Assembly (NCBI RefSeq): GCF_000203915.1
Contig: NC_008390.1
Location: forward strand, 868,001-932,000
Direction: 5' to 3'
Length of the DNA stretch: 64,000 nucleotides
Origin: Burkholderia ambifaria AMMD
GTDB taxonomy: Bacteria; Pseudomonadota; Gammaproteobacteria; Burkholderiales; Burkholderiaceae
The translations under genes and the position numbers were made by a program. Below, one piece after another: positions 36,290-46,139 of this stretch (within the stretch, counting starts at the first letter, position 1; every line of letters begins with the position of its first letter). Under the pieces are notes generated by a model. The model worked only from the letters and a program-made list of their open reading frames with translations, was not told where the DNA came from and ran no database searches.

Positions 36290-36919
36290 TCAGTCCTGCG
36301 GCACGCCGTGCGATGCCGACAGCATCCGCTCGACATACCGCGCGATCATGTCGATTTCGAGATTGACCTTGTCGCCGGCTTTCACGTGACGCAGTGTCGT
36401 GACCTCGACCGTATGCGGGATCAGGTTGATCGAGAATTCGCAGCCGTCCGCGCGATCGTCGACCGCGTTGACGGTCAGGCTCACGCCGTTGACCGTGATC
36501 GAGCCCTTGTATGCGAGATAGCGGCCGAGTTCGCGCGGCGCGACGATCCGCAGCTCGTGCGATTCGCCGACCGGCGCGAAGCGCGTCACGGTGCCGAGGC
36601 CGTCGACGTGGCCCGACACGATGTGCCCGCCGAGGCGATCGTGCGCGCGCAGCGCCTTCTCGAGGTTCACTTCGCCGGGTTGCGCGAGGCCGACCGTGCG
36701 GTTCAGGCTTTCGCGCGACACGTCGACGTCGAAGCCGGTTTCGGTCTTTTCGATGACGGTCATGCACGCGCCCTGGATCGCGATGCTGTCGCCGAGCGCG
36801 ACATCGGCCAGATCGAGCCCACCGGCATGCACCGTCAGCCGCACGCCCGCGTCGGGCGACGCGCCGAGCGGGTTGATCGATTCGATGCGGCCGACGGCCG
36901 CGACAATTCCGGTAAACAT
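36290..36919 (-). CDS. ribE: Riboflavin synthase alpha chain RibE
   Basis: Final enzyme of riboflavin synthesis, 209 aa. Two lumazine-binding repeats are visible, the first starting MFTGIVAAVGRI and the second after the GGHIVSGHVDG segment. Each has an S/T-V-NG-type motif (GACMTV, GVSLTVN). It lies 14 nt after ribD and is probably translated from the same mRNA. Confidence 0.95.
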   Translation of the reverse strand: MFTGIVAAVGRIESINPLGASPDAGVRLTVHAGGLDLADVALGDSIAIQGACMTVIEKTETGFDVDVSRESLNRTVGLAQPGEVNLEKALRAHDRLGGHIVSGHVDGLGTVTRFAPVGESHELRIVAPRELGRYLAYKGSITVNGVSLTVNAVDDRADGCEFSINLIPHTVEVTTLRHVKAGDKVNLEIDMIARYVERMLSASHGVPQD

Positions 36920-36933
36920 CGTGACGGCTCCGT

Positions 36934-38055
36934 TCAGTGGGTGGCGGCCGGCGGCGCGACGCGCGCGAGAATCCGTAGATCGTCGCCGATCCGCTCGACG
37001 CTGTGGAACGCGAGCCGCGTGCGCGCGTCGAGGCTCGCCGGCGCGGCGAGGTCGAACATGCCGGCCGCGTCGCTGCCGAGCAGGCTCGGCGCGAGATAGA
37101 CGAGCAGCTCGTCGACGCACTGCTCGCGCAGCAGCGAACCGTTCAGCTTGTGGCCGGCCTCGACGTGCAGTTCGTTGACGCCGCGCGCGCCGAGCGCCGC
37201 GAGCATCGCGGGCAGGTCGACCTTGCCGTGCGCATTCGCGAGCGGCACGATTTCCGCGCCGCGCGACTTCAGCACCTTCGCGCGCACTTCGCCGGCCGCA
37301 TCGAGCCGGCCGCAGAAGATCAGCAGCGGCGCACCCTCGAGCAGGCGCGCATCGAGCGGCAGGTCGAGGCGGCTGTCGACCAGCACGCGCTGCGGCTGGC
37401 GCGGCGTGTCGATGCCGCGCACCGTCAGGAGCGGGTTGTCCTCCCGCACCGTGCCGATCCCGGTGAGGATCGCGCATGCACGCGCGCGCCATGCGTGGCC
37501 GTCGAGGCGCGCGGCCTCGCCGGTGATCCACTGGCTTTCGCCGGACGGCAGCGCGGTGCGTGCGTCGAGCGACGCGGCCGTCTTCATCCGCACCCACGGG
37601 CGGCCGCGCGTCATCCGCGACACGAAGCCGATGTTCAGTTCGCCCGCTTCGTTCGCGAGCAGCCCGCAGCGCACGTCGATGCCCGCGTCGCGCAGCATCC
37701 CGAGGCCGCGCCCCGATACCTGCGGGTTCGGGTCTTCCATCGCCGCGACGACCTTCGCGACGCGCGCGTCGATCAGCGCGTTCGCGCACGGCGGCGTGCG
37801 GCCGAAGTGGCTGCACGGCTCGAGCGTCACGTAGACGGTGGAGCCGGCGACGTCATGGCCGCGCGCACGCGCGTCCTTCAGCGCCTGCACCTCCGCGTGG
37901 TCCTGGCCGGCCGGCTGCGTGAAGCCTTCGCCGATGACGTTGCCGTCCTTGACGATCACGCAGCCGACGCGCGGGTTCGGCGCGGTCGTATACATGCCGC
38001 GCGCGGCGAGCGTCAGCGCGCGCTGCATGTGGGCGAAATCGGTATCCGAGAACAT
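36934..38055 (-). CDS. ribD: Bifunctional pyrimidine deaminase/reductase RibD
   Basis: Second and third steps of riboflavin synthesis, 373 aa. The N-terminal zinc deaminase (1-145) has HAEVQAL and PCSHFGRTPPC. The C-terminal reductase (about 150-370) has RPWVRMKTAASLDAR and the VEAGHKLNGSLL segment. It is 12 nt after hemL and 14 nt before ribE. Confidence 0.95.
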   Translation of the reverse strand: MFSDTDFAHMQRALTLAARGMYTTAPNPRVGCVIVKDGNVIGEGFTQPAGQDHAEVQALKDARARGHDVAGSTVYVTLEPCSHFGRTPPCANALIDARVAKVVAAMEDPNPQVSGRGLGMLRDAGIDVRCGLLANEAGELNIGFVSRMTRGRPWVRMKTAASLDARTALPSGESQWITGEAARLDGHAWRARACAILTGIGTVREDNPLLTVRGIDTPRQPQRVLVDSRLDLPLDARLLEGAPLLIFCGRLDAAGEVRAKVLKSRGAEIVPLANAHGKVDLPAMLAALGARGVNELHVEAGHKLNGSLLREQCVDELLVYLAPSLLGSDAAGMFDLAAPASLDARTRLAFHSVERIGDDLRILARVAPPAATH

Positions 38056-38067
38056 GCGTGGTTCCGG

Positions 38068-39351
38068 TCAGGCGGCGAGGGCCGCGAATGCGCGGCGCGC
38101 GGCCGCGAGCGTCGCGTCGATCACCGCGTCGTCGTGCGTGCTCGATACGAAGCCGGCCTCGTACGCGGACGGCGCGAAGTACACGCCTTCGTCGAGCATC
38201 AGGTGGAAGAAGCGATTGAAGCGTTCGGTGTCGCTCTTCGTGACTTCCGCGAAGCTGGTCGGCACGCGCTCGGCGAAGTACAGGCCGAACATCGCGCCGA
38301 TCGAGTCGGCCGCGAACGGCACGCCGGCCGCGCGCGCTTCGGCCGCGAGGCCATCGGCGAGGCGCTTCGTCTGCGCGGTGAGCGCGTCGTAGAAGCCCGG
38401 CGCCTGGATCAGCTGCAGCGTCTTCAGGCCGGCCGCGACCGCGATCGGGTTGCCCGACAGCGTGCCGGCCTGGTACACGCCGCCGAGCGGCGCGAGATGG
38501 GCCATGATGTCGCGGCGGCCGCCGAACGCGGCGGCCGGCATCCCGCCGCCGATCACCTTGCCGAGGCAGGTGAGGTCGGCCGTGATCCCGTAGTGTTGCT
38601 GCGCGCCGCCGAGCGCGACGCGGAAACCGCACATCACCTCGTCGAAGATCAGCACGGCGCCGTGCTTCGTGCACAGCGCGCGCAGCGCGTTCAGGAATTC
38701 GGGCGTGCCGCGCACGAGGTTCATGTTGCCCGCGACGGGCTCGACGATCACCGCGGCGATTTCATCGCCGAACGCGCCGAACGCTTCTTCCAGCGCGGCG
38801 ACGTTGTTGTATTCGAGGACGGTGGTGTGCTTCGCGATGTCGGCAGGCACGCCGGCCGACGTCGGGTTGCCGAACGTCAGCAGGCCCGAGCCGGCCTTGA
38901 CCAGCAGGCTGTCCGCGTGGCCGTGGTAGCAGCCCTCGAACTTGACGATGCGGCTGCGGCCCGTGAAGCCGCGCGCGAGACGCAGCGCGCTCATCGTGGC
39001 CTCGGTGCCGCTCGACACCATCCGCACCTGTTCGATCGACGGCACGAGCTTGCAGATTTCCTCGGCGATCTCGATTTCCGCCTCGGTCGGCGCGCCGAAC
39101 GAGAAGCCGTCGGCGAGCACGTTCTGCACGGCCGACAGCACTTCCGGGTGGACGTGGCCGACGATCATCGGGCCCCACGAGCCGATGTAGTCGATGTACT
39201 GCTTGCCGTCGGCATCCCAGAAGTACGGGCCCTGCGCGCGCGACACGAAGCGCGGCGTGCCGCCGACCGAACGGAAGGCGCGCACCGGCGAGTTGACGCC
39301 GCCCGGAATGGTCTTCTGGGCGCGTTCGAAGAGGATCTGATTGTTGGACAT
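38068..39351 (-). CDS. hemL: Glutamate-1-semialdehyde 2,1-aminomutase HemL
   Basis: PLP enzyme making 5-aminolevulinate for haem, 427 aa. It starts [34 protein letters not shown] binds cofactor phosphate, and the catalytic Lys is in [11 protein letters not shown]. The ATG at 39351 gives the family N terminus. An upstream extension is unsupported. Only 12 nt separate it from ribD, so haem and flavin genes appear to share one transcript. Confidence 0.95.
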   Translation of the reverse strand: MSNNQILFERAQKTIPGGVNSPVRAFRSVGGTPRFVSRAQGPYFWDADGKQYIDYIGSWGPMIVGHVHPEVLSAVQNVLADGFSFGAPTEAEIEIAEEICKLVPSIEQVRMVSSGTEATMSALRLARGFTGRSRIVKFEGCYHGHADSLLVKAGSGLLTFGNPTSAGVPADIAKHTTVLEYNNVAALEEAFGAFGDEIAAVIVEPVAGNMNLVRGTPEFLNALRALCTKHGAVLIFDEVMCGFRVALGGAQQHYGITADLTCLGKVIGGGMPAAAFGGRRDIMAHLAPLGGVYQAGTLSGNPIAVAAGLKTLQLIQAPGFYDALTAQTKRLADGLAAEARAAGVPFAADSIGAMFGLYFAERVPTSFAEVTKSDTERFNRFFHLMLDEGVYFAPSAYEAGFVSSTHDDAVIDATLAAARRAFAALAA

Positions 39352-39541
39352 GAGCGAAACCTGCGAGAGAAGGGTGCGGGGCCTGTGCACGGGCCGCGGC
39401 GCCTGGGCGGAACTATCCGTCCGATTGTACCGGAGACGCGCGGGGCGGGCCCGTCGGGCGGTCTGCGGCCTTTCGGCGCGTTGGGGGGCAGGCGCGAGGT
39501 GGGCGCGCGGGAACGGCGACGGCGGGCCGGTGCCGATCCGC

Positions 39542-39994
39542 TTATCGCGGCGACTTCCGCTTGCCGGTCAGCTCGGCCCAGCGTTTCTCCAGCGGGCCTT
39601 CGACCATCGGCTTGATCGACGTGCCGGAGCTCTGCGCATCCCAGGTCTGCACCGAGTACGGATGCACGCGCAGCGCGTCGCGCGGGATCACGACGTCCTG
39701 GTGCGCGTCGACCAGCCAGTCGTAGACGAAGTCGATGCACAGCCGGTAGCCGCGCCGGGTCGCCGGATCGGGCACCTCGTAAGGCGCGCGCGTCACGTAG
39801 CCGGAGCCGAACACGCCCTTCGGCTCCTTCGCGACGCGATGCAGGAACACGCGGTCGCCCGGCAGGATGCCGCGGGCGAAGCCGCAGCCCCACACGTCGT
39901 GCACGGCCTCGCCTGCCTTCACGCGCGCGGCGACGTCGGGCAGCTCGGGCCACGGCCATTTCTTGGGGCTCCAGATCAGCAGGAAAGCGGTCAT
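39542..39994 (-). CDS. EVE/PUA-like domain protein, 150 aa
   Basis: Single-domain soluble protein. The start [17 protein letters not shown] and the middle [24 protein letters not shown] resemble the EVE-type PUA-like domain, which in other proteins reads modified bases or RNA. No nuclease or methyltransferase partner is adjacent. The family assignment is by eye and moderate. Function unknown. Confidence 0.6.
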   Translation of the reverse strand: MTAFLLIWSPKKWPWPELPDVAARVKAGEAVHDVWGCGFARGILPGDRVFLHRVAKEPKGVFGSGYVTRAPYEVPDPATRRGYRLCIDFVYDWLVDAHQDVVIPRDALRVHPYSVQTWDAQSSGTSIKPMVEGPLEKRWAELTGKRKSPR

Positions 39995-40241
39995 CGGTTC
40001 GGTCGTCGGGTCGATTTGGTCAGACGAGAAAAACGGCGAGCAGCAAGCTTAATCGAATCCACACGCGAACTCGTGCGACACCGATCGTGCGGGCGCTTTC
40101 CGGCCATGCGCGTCACACGCGCCGCCGGCACGCAAAAAAGTTGCGCGTACAATCATGGGCCTGAGCGCCGTCCGCGGCGCGGCCTCCCGTCTTCACCGCC
40201 ACGCGCGCCCCGATGCGCGCGGGCCTCCATTCCGGATACCC

Positions 40242-41459
40242 ATGTCCCACGTCGTCCGGCGCCGGCCCGATGCCCGGCTGATCCTGTTGCTCGGCGCGCT
40301 CGCCGCCTGCGGGCCGATTGCCACCGACATGTACCTGCCGAGCCTGCCGTCGATCGCCGACGGCTTCTCCGTGAGCCCCGGCGCCGCGCAGCGCACGCTG
40401 ACGAGCTTCATGGCCGGCTTCTCGATCGGCATGCTGCTGTACGGTCCGCTGTCCGATACGTGGGGCCGCCGCCCGGTGCTGCTCGGCGGCATCGCACTGT
40501 TCACGCTCGCGAGCATCGGCTGCTTCGTGTCGGGCTCGATCGACATGCTGATCATCGTGCGCTTCCTGCAGGCGCTCGGCGCGGGCGCCGCGTCGGTGCT
40601 CGCCCGCGCGATCGCGCGCGACGCGCACGAGCCGACCGACGCGGCGAAGGTGCTGTCGATGGTCGCGATCGTCACCGCGGTCGGGCCGCTGCTCGCGCCG
40701 CTGATCGGCGGGCAGATCCTGCGCTTCGCCGGCTGGCGCGGCGTGTTCGTCGTGCTGGCCGCGTTCGGCGCACTGTGCGCGGCGACCGCGTACCTGCGCG
40801 TGCCCGAAACCTGGCCGAAGGAGCGGCGCAAGAGCGCGGCCGTGCTTGCATCGTTCGCGTCGTACGGGCGCATCCTGTCCGATCCGGTCGCGTGGGGGCA
40901 CATGCTGTGCGGCGGGATGGCGTTCGCGGCGATGTTCTCGTACATCACCGCGACGCCGTTCGTGTACATCGAGTATTTCCACGTGTCACCGCAGCACTAC
41001 GGGCTGCTGTTCGGGCTGAACGTCGTCGGGATCATGATCGGCAACTTCGCGAACACGCGGCTCGTCGGCCGCATTGGCTCGCTGCGCCTCATTGCCGCCG
41101 CGTCGCTGGTGAGCTGCATCGCGTCGCTCGCGGTCGCGCTCGTCGCGCTGACGGGGTGGGGCGGGCTGTGGTCGATCGTCGTGTGCCTGTTCTTCGTGGT
41201 CGGCGTGGTCGGGATCCTGTCCGCGAACTGCACGACCGACCTGATGCATCGCTACCCGCACAACGCGGGCGCGTCGGCGGCCGTGTTCGGTGCGATGCAG
41301 CTCGCGCTCGGCGCGCTCGCGAGCGTGGCGATCGGCGCACTCGCGGATGGCACGCCGTTCGCGATGGGCGTGACGATCGGTGTGTCGGGCGTGCTGTGTT
41401 TCGCCGGGCGCTACCTTGTGCTGCGCTGGCATGGCCGGCCGGTGAAAGCGGGGGCGTGA
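40242..41459 (+). CDS. Bcr/CflA-family drug-efflux MFS transporter
   Basis: Twelve-helix major facilitator of 405 aa. ATDMYLPSLPSIA in helix 1 and GPLSDTWGRRPVLL (motif A, between helices 2 and 3) are the Bcr/CflA signatures. It is expected to export drugs such as bicyclomycin or chloramphenicol by proton antiport. The actual substrate is unknown. The ATG at 40242 gives the usual N terminus, although its ribosome-binding site is poor. It shares a terminator with the glk fusion gene. Confidence 0.88.
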   Translation: MSHVVRRRPDARLILLLGALAACGPIATDMYLPSLPSIADGFSVSPGAAQRTLTSFMAGFSIGMLLYGPLSDTWGRRPVLLGGIALFTLASIGCFVSGSIDMLIIVRFLQALGAGAASVLARAIARDAHEPTDAAKVLSMVAIVTAVGPLLAPLIGGQILRFAGWRGVFVVLAAFGALCAATAYLRVPETWPKERRKSAAVLASFASYGRILSDPVAWGHMLCGGMAFAAMFSYITATPFVYIEYFHVSPQHYGLLFGLNVVGIMIGNFANTRLVGRIGSLRLIAAASLVSCIASLAVALVALTGWGGLWSIVVCLFFVVGVVGILSANCTTDLMHRYPHNAGASAAVFGAMQLALGALASVAIGALADGTPFAMGVTIGVSGVLCFAGRYLVLRWHGRPVKAGA

Positions 41460-41484
41460 GCGGAGGCCGCAATGACCGCGGCAT

Positions 41485-41526
41485 GAAAAAACGCCACCGC
41501 GCGATGCGTCGGTGGCGTTTTTTTTC
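41485..41526. terminator. Bidirectional terminator between MFS gene and glk
   Basis: A6 then CGCCACCG, a 10-nt loop, CGGTGGCG and T8. The stem is perfect and A/T tracts on both sides serve the convergent genes. Confidence 0.92.
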
Positions 41527-41566
41527 GGGCGGTCGGAAAGTGGCGAGCGCCTGACCGTGTCGACCG

Positions 41567-43495
41567 TCAGTCGCGCGCCACGTCCTTCGCCGCCGGCGAT
41601 GCGCCGTGGCTCAGCCAGTCGAGCACGTCGGCCGTTTCGTCGTCGCTCGCCCGTGCGCGCGCCTGCGCGACGGCCTCCGGCAATTCGCCGTTGGTCGACG
41701 CGCGACGGATCGCGACGCCGACCGCGAGGACGTCGATCATCAGCAGATGCAGGATCCGCGAGATCATCGACAGCTGCGACTCGCGCATCTCGATGTGGTC
41801 GGTCTCGAGCGCGACGGTCGCGCGCTTCGCGAGCGGCGTGTTGCTCGACGTGATCGCGATCACCTTCGCACCGGCCTGCATCGCGACCTCGAGCACGCGC
41901 AGCAGCTCGGGCGCGCGCCCCGACTTCGACACCGCGACGATCACGTCGCCCTTGCCGAGCAGCGCGGCCGACGCGGCCTGCATGTACAGGTCGCCGTACG
42001 CGATCGTCGGAATCCCGAAGCGGAAGAACTTGTAGTGCGCGTCCTGCGCGACGATGTTCGAATTGCCGAGCCCGTAGAACTCGATGCGGCGCGCGCCGTT
42101 CAGGATCTCGATCGCATTCTCGACGTGCTCGAAGTTCAGGTGTTCGCGCAGTTGCAGGATCGCGGACACCGTGTTGTCGAGCACCTTCGCGCCGAAGTCG
42201 GTGGCCGTGTCGCCGAGATGCACCTGGCTATGGCTCATCGGAATCGTGCCGGTGAGGCCGGTCGCGAGCTTCAGCTTGAAGTCCGACAAGCCCTGGCAGC
42301 CGAGCGAGCGGCAGAAGCGGATCACCGTCGGCTGGCTCACGTCCGCCTTGCGCGCGATGTCGACGATCGGATCGTTGATGATCGAGCGCGGATGGTTCAG
42401 CGCGAGATCGGCGACGCGGCGCTCCGCCGGCGTCAGCGCGTCGCGCATCTGGCGGATCCGCTCGAACACCGCCGACGACGCGCCGCCCGAACGGTTCGAC
42501 AACTGCTCCGCGAGAATCGCCGATACGCCGAGGAACGCCGGATATTCGGCGGTGATCAGGTAGGTCGGGATGTTCTGCAGATAGTGCGTGAAACGGCCCT
42601 TCGCCTCGAAGCGCGCGCGGAACGACGAGCGCGTGAACAGTTCGCCGAGCTTCAGCGCGACGCCGCCGCCGATATAGACGCCGCCGAGCGCGCCGAGCGT
42701 CAGCGCGACGCTGCCCGCGAACGCGCCGAGAATCCCGCAGAAGCATTCGACCGCCTCGAGCGCGAGCGCTTCGCCTGCATGCGCGCGCTCGACGATCTCG
42801 ACCGTGTCGACGTTCGCGGCGAGGCGCTTCTTGTCGCGCGCGGCGAGCGCACGATAGATGATCTCCATGCCGGGGCCCGCGCACACGCGTTCGAACGACA
42901 CGTGCGGAAACTTCTTGCGCGCGTACTGCAGCACCAGATCCTCGCGCTCGTCCTGCGGCGCGAACGATGCATGGCCGCCTTCGCTGCCGAGCGCGATCCA
43001 GCGATCGTCGGCCGGAATCAGGCCGGACACGCCGAGCCCGGTGCCGGGCCCGAGCAGCCCGATCACGCTGTTCTGGCGGCGCGTGCCGCCGCCGATCTGC
43101 ACGCGCTGCGCATCGGTGAGGCCGGGCAGCGCCATCGCGAGCGCGGTGAAGTCGTTGACGACGAGCAGCGTGTCGAAGCCGAGCGCGCGGCGCGTCGCCT
43201 CGATCGAGAAGCTCCAGTCGTGATTGGTCATCGTGACCTGGTCGCCGTCGACCGGGTTCGCGATCGCGATCGCCGCGTGGTTCACGCGGCTGATCTTCAC
43301 GTCCTTCAGATACTTGCGGATCGCGTCGGTGATCGTCGGATAGTCGGCGCCGGGATAGACGCGGATCTGCGTGATCTCGCCCGGGCCGGTTTCCAGCGCG
43401 AAACGCGCGTTGGTGCCGCCGACGTCCGCGAGCAGGCGCGGGCCGTCGGCATGCTGGACCGCGACGACAGCCTTACTTTGCGCACCAGTAGACAT
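41567..43495 (-). CDS. glk: Bifunctional glucokinase / RpiR-family regulator
   Basis: Fusion protein of 642 aa. Residues about 17-340 form glucokinase ([15 protein letters not shown] phosphate loop, [22 protein letters not shown]). Residues about 345-425 are an RpiR helix-turn-helix ([21 protein letters not shown]). Residues about 460-610 are a SIS sugar-phosphate sensor ([23 protein letters not shown]). Such fusions are known in Burkholderia. Its start lies inside the pgl 3' end (23-nt overlap). It can both make and sense sugar phosphate and probably controls zwf and the ABC transporter. Confidence 0.95.
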   Translation of the reverse strand: MSTGAQSKAVVAVQHADGPRLLADVGGTNARFALETGPGEITQIRVYPGADYPTITDAIRKYLKDVKISRVNHAAIAIANPVDGDQVTMTNHDWSFSIEATRRALGFDTLLVVNDFTALAMALPGLTDAQRVQIGGGTRRQNSVIGLLGPGTGLGVSGLIPADDRWIALGSEGGHASFAPQDEREDLVLQYARKKFPHVSFERVCAGPGMEIIYRALAARDKKRLAANVDTVEIVERAHAGEALALEAVECFCGILGAFAGSVALTLGALGGVYIGGGVALKLGELFTRSSFRARFEAKGRFTHYLQNIPTYLITAEYPAFLGVSAILAEQLSNRSGGASSAVFERIRQMRDALTPAERRVADLALNHPRSIINDPIVDIARKADVSQPTVIRFCRSLGCQGLSDFKLKLATGLTGTIPMSHSQVHLGDTATDFGAKVLDNTVSAILQLREHLNFEHVENAIEILNGARRIEFYGLGNSNIVAQDAHYKFFRFGIPTIAYGDLYMQAASAALLGKGDVIVAVSKSGRAPELLRVLEVAMQAGAKVIAITSSNTPLAKRATVALETDHIEMRESQLSMISRILHLLMIDVLAVGVAIRRASTNGELPEAVAQARARASDDETADVLDWLSHGASPAAKDVARD

Positions 43496-44153
43496 CGAGC
43501 TGGGTCCCCTTGTCGTTGGCCAGGTGGGAAATCGCGTTCTTCTGCAGCGTGGCGGCCGCGGCGTCGAGCACGTCGCGTTTGCGGCTGCCCGCGATCAACA
43601 GGAAGAGCCGGTCGACGCGCTTCAGCGCATCGAGCGAAAAGCTCACGCGCGCATGCGGCGCGGCGCCGGGATGCACGGCGACGAAGCGCTCGGGCGTCGT
43701 GATCGCGTGGTCCCATTCGGGCGCGTCCGCGAAGATCGACGCGGTGTGGCCGTCTTCGCCCATGCCGAGCACGGCGACGGTCGGCACGCGGTAGTCGGCG
43801 TTCGCGTTCAGCGCGGCGACGTGCGCATCGAGCGCCGTGCTGGTGTCGACGAGCGGCAGGAAGCGGGCAGGGGCCGCCGCGTGCTGCAGCAGCGTGTCGC
43901 GCACGAGGTGCGCGTTGCTGGCCGCGTCGTCCTCCGGCACCCAGCGGTCGTCGACCAGCGTGACGTCGACGCCGGCCCAGTCGAGCGCCGCGTGCGACAG
44001 CGTTTGCAGGAACGGGCGCGGGCTCGTGCCGCCGGACACCGCGAGCGTCGGGCGCGCGGGGCCGCCGAGCGCGGCGCGCAGCGCCTCGCCCACGGCGCGC
44101 GCGAGCGCTTCGCTTTGCGCTTCCTGGGTGTCGAAAGCGTGAATCTCGATCAC
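43473..44153 (-). CDS. pgl: 6-phosphogluconolactonase
   Basis: Hydrolyses 6-phosphogluconolactone, 226 aa, the DevB/SOL-type enzyme. [32 protein letters not shown] and [13 protein letters not shown] are the three family motifs. Translation starts at GTG 44153 with AGGAGAT just upstream. It lies between zwf and glk, 87 nt after zwf. Confidence 0.93.
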   Translation of the reverse strand: MIEIHAFDTQEAQSEALARAVGEALRAALGGPARPTLAVSGGTSPRPFLQTLSHAALDWAGVDVTLVDDRWVPEDDAASNAHLVRDTLLQHAAAPARFLPLVDTSTALDAHVAALNANADYRVPTVAVLGMGEDGHTASIFADAPEWDHAITTPERFVAVHPGAAPHARVSFSLDALKRVDRLFLLIAGSRKRDVLDAAAATLQKNAISHLANDKGTQLDVYWCAK

Positions 44154-44240
44154 ATCTCCTCCGGACTGCTTTGTCTGTTCAATTCGTATGAATCGTGGGG
44201 CACGTTGCCGCGCGCCAAGCGTGCACGGCAACGGTTTGCA

Positions 44241-45710
44241 TCAATTTTCTTCTTCGAGCCAGCAGGTGCCGTGCTGCGCGAGCATCGCGCTCGCCGCGGC
44301 CGGCCCCCACGTGCCCGCCGCGTACGGCTTCGGCGGCTTCAGCGAGCGCGCCCATTCGTTCAGGATCGGCTCGACCCAGCGCCACGCGGCTTCCTGCTCG
44401 TCGCGGCGCACGAACAGCGCGAGGCGGCCGTTGATCACGTCGAGCAGCAGGCGCTGGTAGGCCTCCATCTGCCCTTCCTTGAAGAACTGGTCGAACGCGA
44501 GGTCGAGGTGCACGCTCGCGAGGTTCATCCCTTCGCCGGGCTGCTTCGCGAGGCAGTACAGGCGAATCGTCTCGTTCGGCTGCAACCGGATCACGAGGCG
44601 GTTCGCGCCGGCGCGCAGCGCGGTGGGCCCGAGCGCCGAGTGCGGCACCGGCCGGAAATTGACGACGATCTCCGCGACGCGGTCGGCGAGACGCTTGCCG
44701 GTGCGCAGGAAGAACGGCACGCCGGCCCAGCGCCAGTTCTCGATCTCGACCTTCAGCGCGACGAAGGTTTCGGTCTGGCTGTCGGGCTTCACGCCCGGCT
44801 CGGTCGCGTAGGCCGGCACCTGCGCGCCCTTGATCACGCCCGCATGATACTGGCCGCGCACCGCGACCTTGCCGATGTCGCGCGGATCGACCGCTTTCAG
44901 CGCACGCAGCACGCGCAGCTTCTCGTCGCGCACCGAGTCGGAATCCATCGAGTGCGGCGGCTCCATCGCGACGATCGACAGCAGTTGCAGCAGGTGGTTC
45001 TGCACCATGTCGCGCAGCGCGCCCGTATTGTCGTAGAAATCGCCGCGCGCCTCGACGCCGAGCTCCTCGGCGATCGTGATCTGGATGCTCTCGACCCATT
45101 CGCGGCGCCACAGCGGCTCGAACAGCGCATTGCCGAAGCGCAGCGCGAGCAGGTTCTGTACCGGCTCTTTCCCGAGATAGTGGTCGATCCGGTAGATCTG
45201 GTCTTCCGCGAAGATCTCGCCGACCGCGTCGTTGATCGCGTTCGACGAGCGCAGGTCGTAGCCGAGCGGCTTCTCGAGCACGATGCGCGCGCCTTCGTTC
45301 AGGCCGACCGACGCGAGCGCCTTGCAGATCGGCACGAACAGCGACGGCCCCGTCGCGAGATAGAACACGCGGATGCCGGGCAATTGTGCGACCGCGTCGC
45401 GCAGCACGGTGTAGTCCTCCGCGCGGCCGAGGTCGAGCTTCACGTATTCGATGCGCTCGAGGAAGGCTTGCCACGCGCTGTCGTCGAACGCCTTGCCGGC
45501 CGCCTTCGCCGCATGCGGCTTCACGTGCGTGTCGACCCACTCGAGATAGCCCGCCCGATCCGATTCGTGCCGCGCGACGGCAACGATCCGGCCGCCTTCC
45601 GCGAGCATGTTGCCGCGGTGCGCTTCGAACAGCGCGGGCAGGATCTTGCGCATCGACAGGTCGCCGGTGCCGCCGAAAAGTACGAAGGTAAAGCTGGAAT
45701 CGGTATGCAT
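44241..45710 (-). CDS. zwf: Glucose-6-phosphate 1-dehydrogenase
   Basis: First enzyme of the oxidative pentose-phosphate and Entner-Doudoroff pathways, 489 aa. The NADP motif FGGTGDLSMRKILPAL lies near residue 11 and the active-site RIDHYLGKE near 180. The ATG at 45710 has GGAGA upstream. The 65-bp upstream region leads to the 19-bp palindrome. It is the first gene of zwf-pgl-glk. Confidence 0.96.
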   Translation of the reverse strand: MHTDSSFTFVLFGGTGDLSMRKILPALFEAHRGNMLAEGGRIVAVARHESDRAGYLEWVDTHVKPHAAKAAGKAFDDSAWQAFLERIEYVKLDLGRAEDYTVLRDAVAQLPGIRVFYLATGPSLFVPICKALASVGLNEGARIVLEKPLGYDLRSSNAINDAVGEIFAEDQIYRIDHYLGKEPVQNLLALRFGNALFEPLWRREWVESIQITIAEELGVEARGDFYDNTGALRDMVQNHLLQLLSIVAMEPPHSMDSDSVRDEKLRVLRALKAVDPRDIGKVAVRGQYHAGVIKGAQVPAYATEPGVKPDSQTETFVALKVEIENWRWAGVPFFLRTGKRLADRVAEIVVNFRPVPHSALGPTALRAGANRLVIRLQPNETIRLYCLAKQPGEGMNLASVHLDLAFDQFFKEGQMEAYQRLLLDVINGRLALFVRRDEQEAAWRWVEPILNEWARSLKPPKPYAAGTWGPAAASAMLAQHGTCWLEEEN

Positions 45711-45765
45711 GTGTCTCCGCCGGTTGGGGTGCTGGGAAGCGATCCGTAGTGCGATAAAAATATTT

Positions 45766-45794
45766 TTGACACTGAATTGTAGTTTAACTACAAT
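45766..45794 (+). promoter_or_regulatory. Sigma70 promoter toward the sugar ABC operon
   Basis: TTGACA and TACAAT with a 17-bp spacer, close to ideal. The palindromic operator covers the spacer and the -10 box, so a bound protein should block RNA polymerase. Confidence 0.8.
45776..45794. promoter_or_regulatory. Perfect 19-bp palindrome, probable HexR/RpiR-type operator
   Basis: ATTGTAGTT-T-AACTACAAT: nine bases each side of a central T, fully symmetric. Its core TGTAGTTTAACTACA resembles HexR operators described upstream of zwf in Gammaproteobacteria. The RpiR domain fused to Glk is the likely ligand. Confidence 0.7.
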
Positions 45795-46139
45795 CCGCCG
45801 CAAGGGGTAGCACCTGGGTGAAGAAAAAAAGAAGTGCGGTCGATGAACTGCGCGAGCTTCGCCTTCGGGAACGCCTTGTGCCGAATGTTATCGGACATTG
45901 ACGGTGCGCATCGTCCGCGCGCCGTCGCCCCGGGCTCGCGCCGCGGTATCGCGGCGGGCCAGAAACACAATGAGGAGACACGCCGTTGAATCTCGATTCA
46001 CGCTTTCTGTAAGAGCCCGGCCGGTCATCGGCCCCGTACGCTGCACGCGTCCCGCGGCTCGATTTCCCCGTCGTTTATCAAGAAGCCGGTTCCCGGTCAG
46101 GGAACCTCACGAGTTGATTCAGTCTGGAGGAGATAAGTA

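Larger units (their letters stand above)
45711..46139. other. Divergent control region between zwf and the sugar ABC operon
   Basis: 429 nt. It holds the palindrome and promoter at 45766-45794. A leader of about 340 nt then runs to the ABC operon, with a perfect hairpin GGTTCCC-ggtca-GGGAACC at 46089-46107 just before the ribosome-binding site. No small gene is convincing. Confidence 0.7.
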
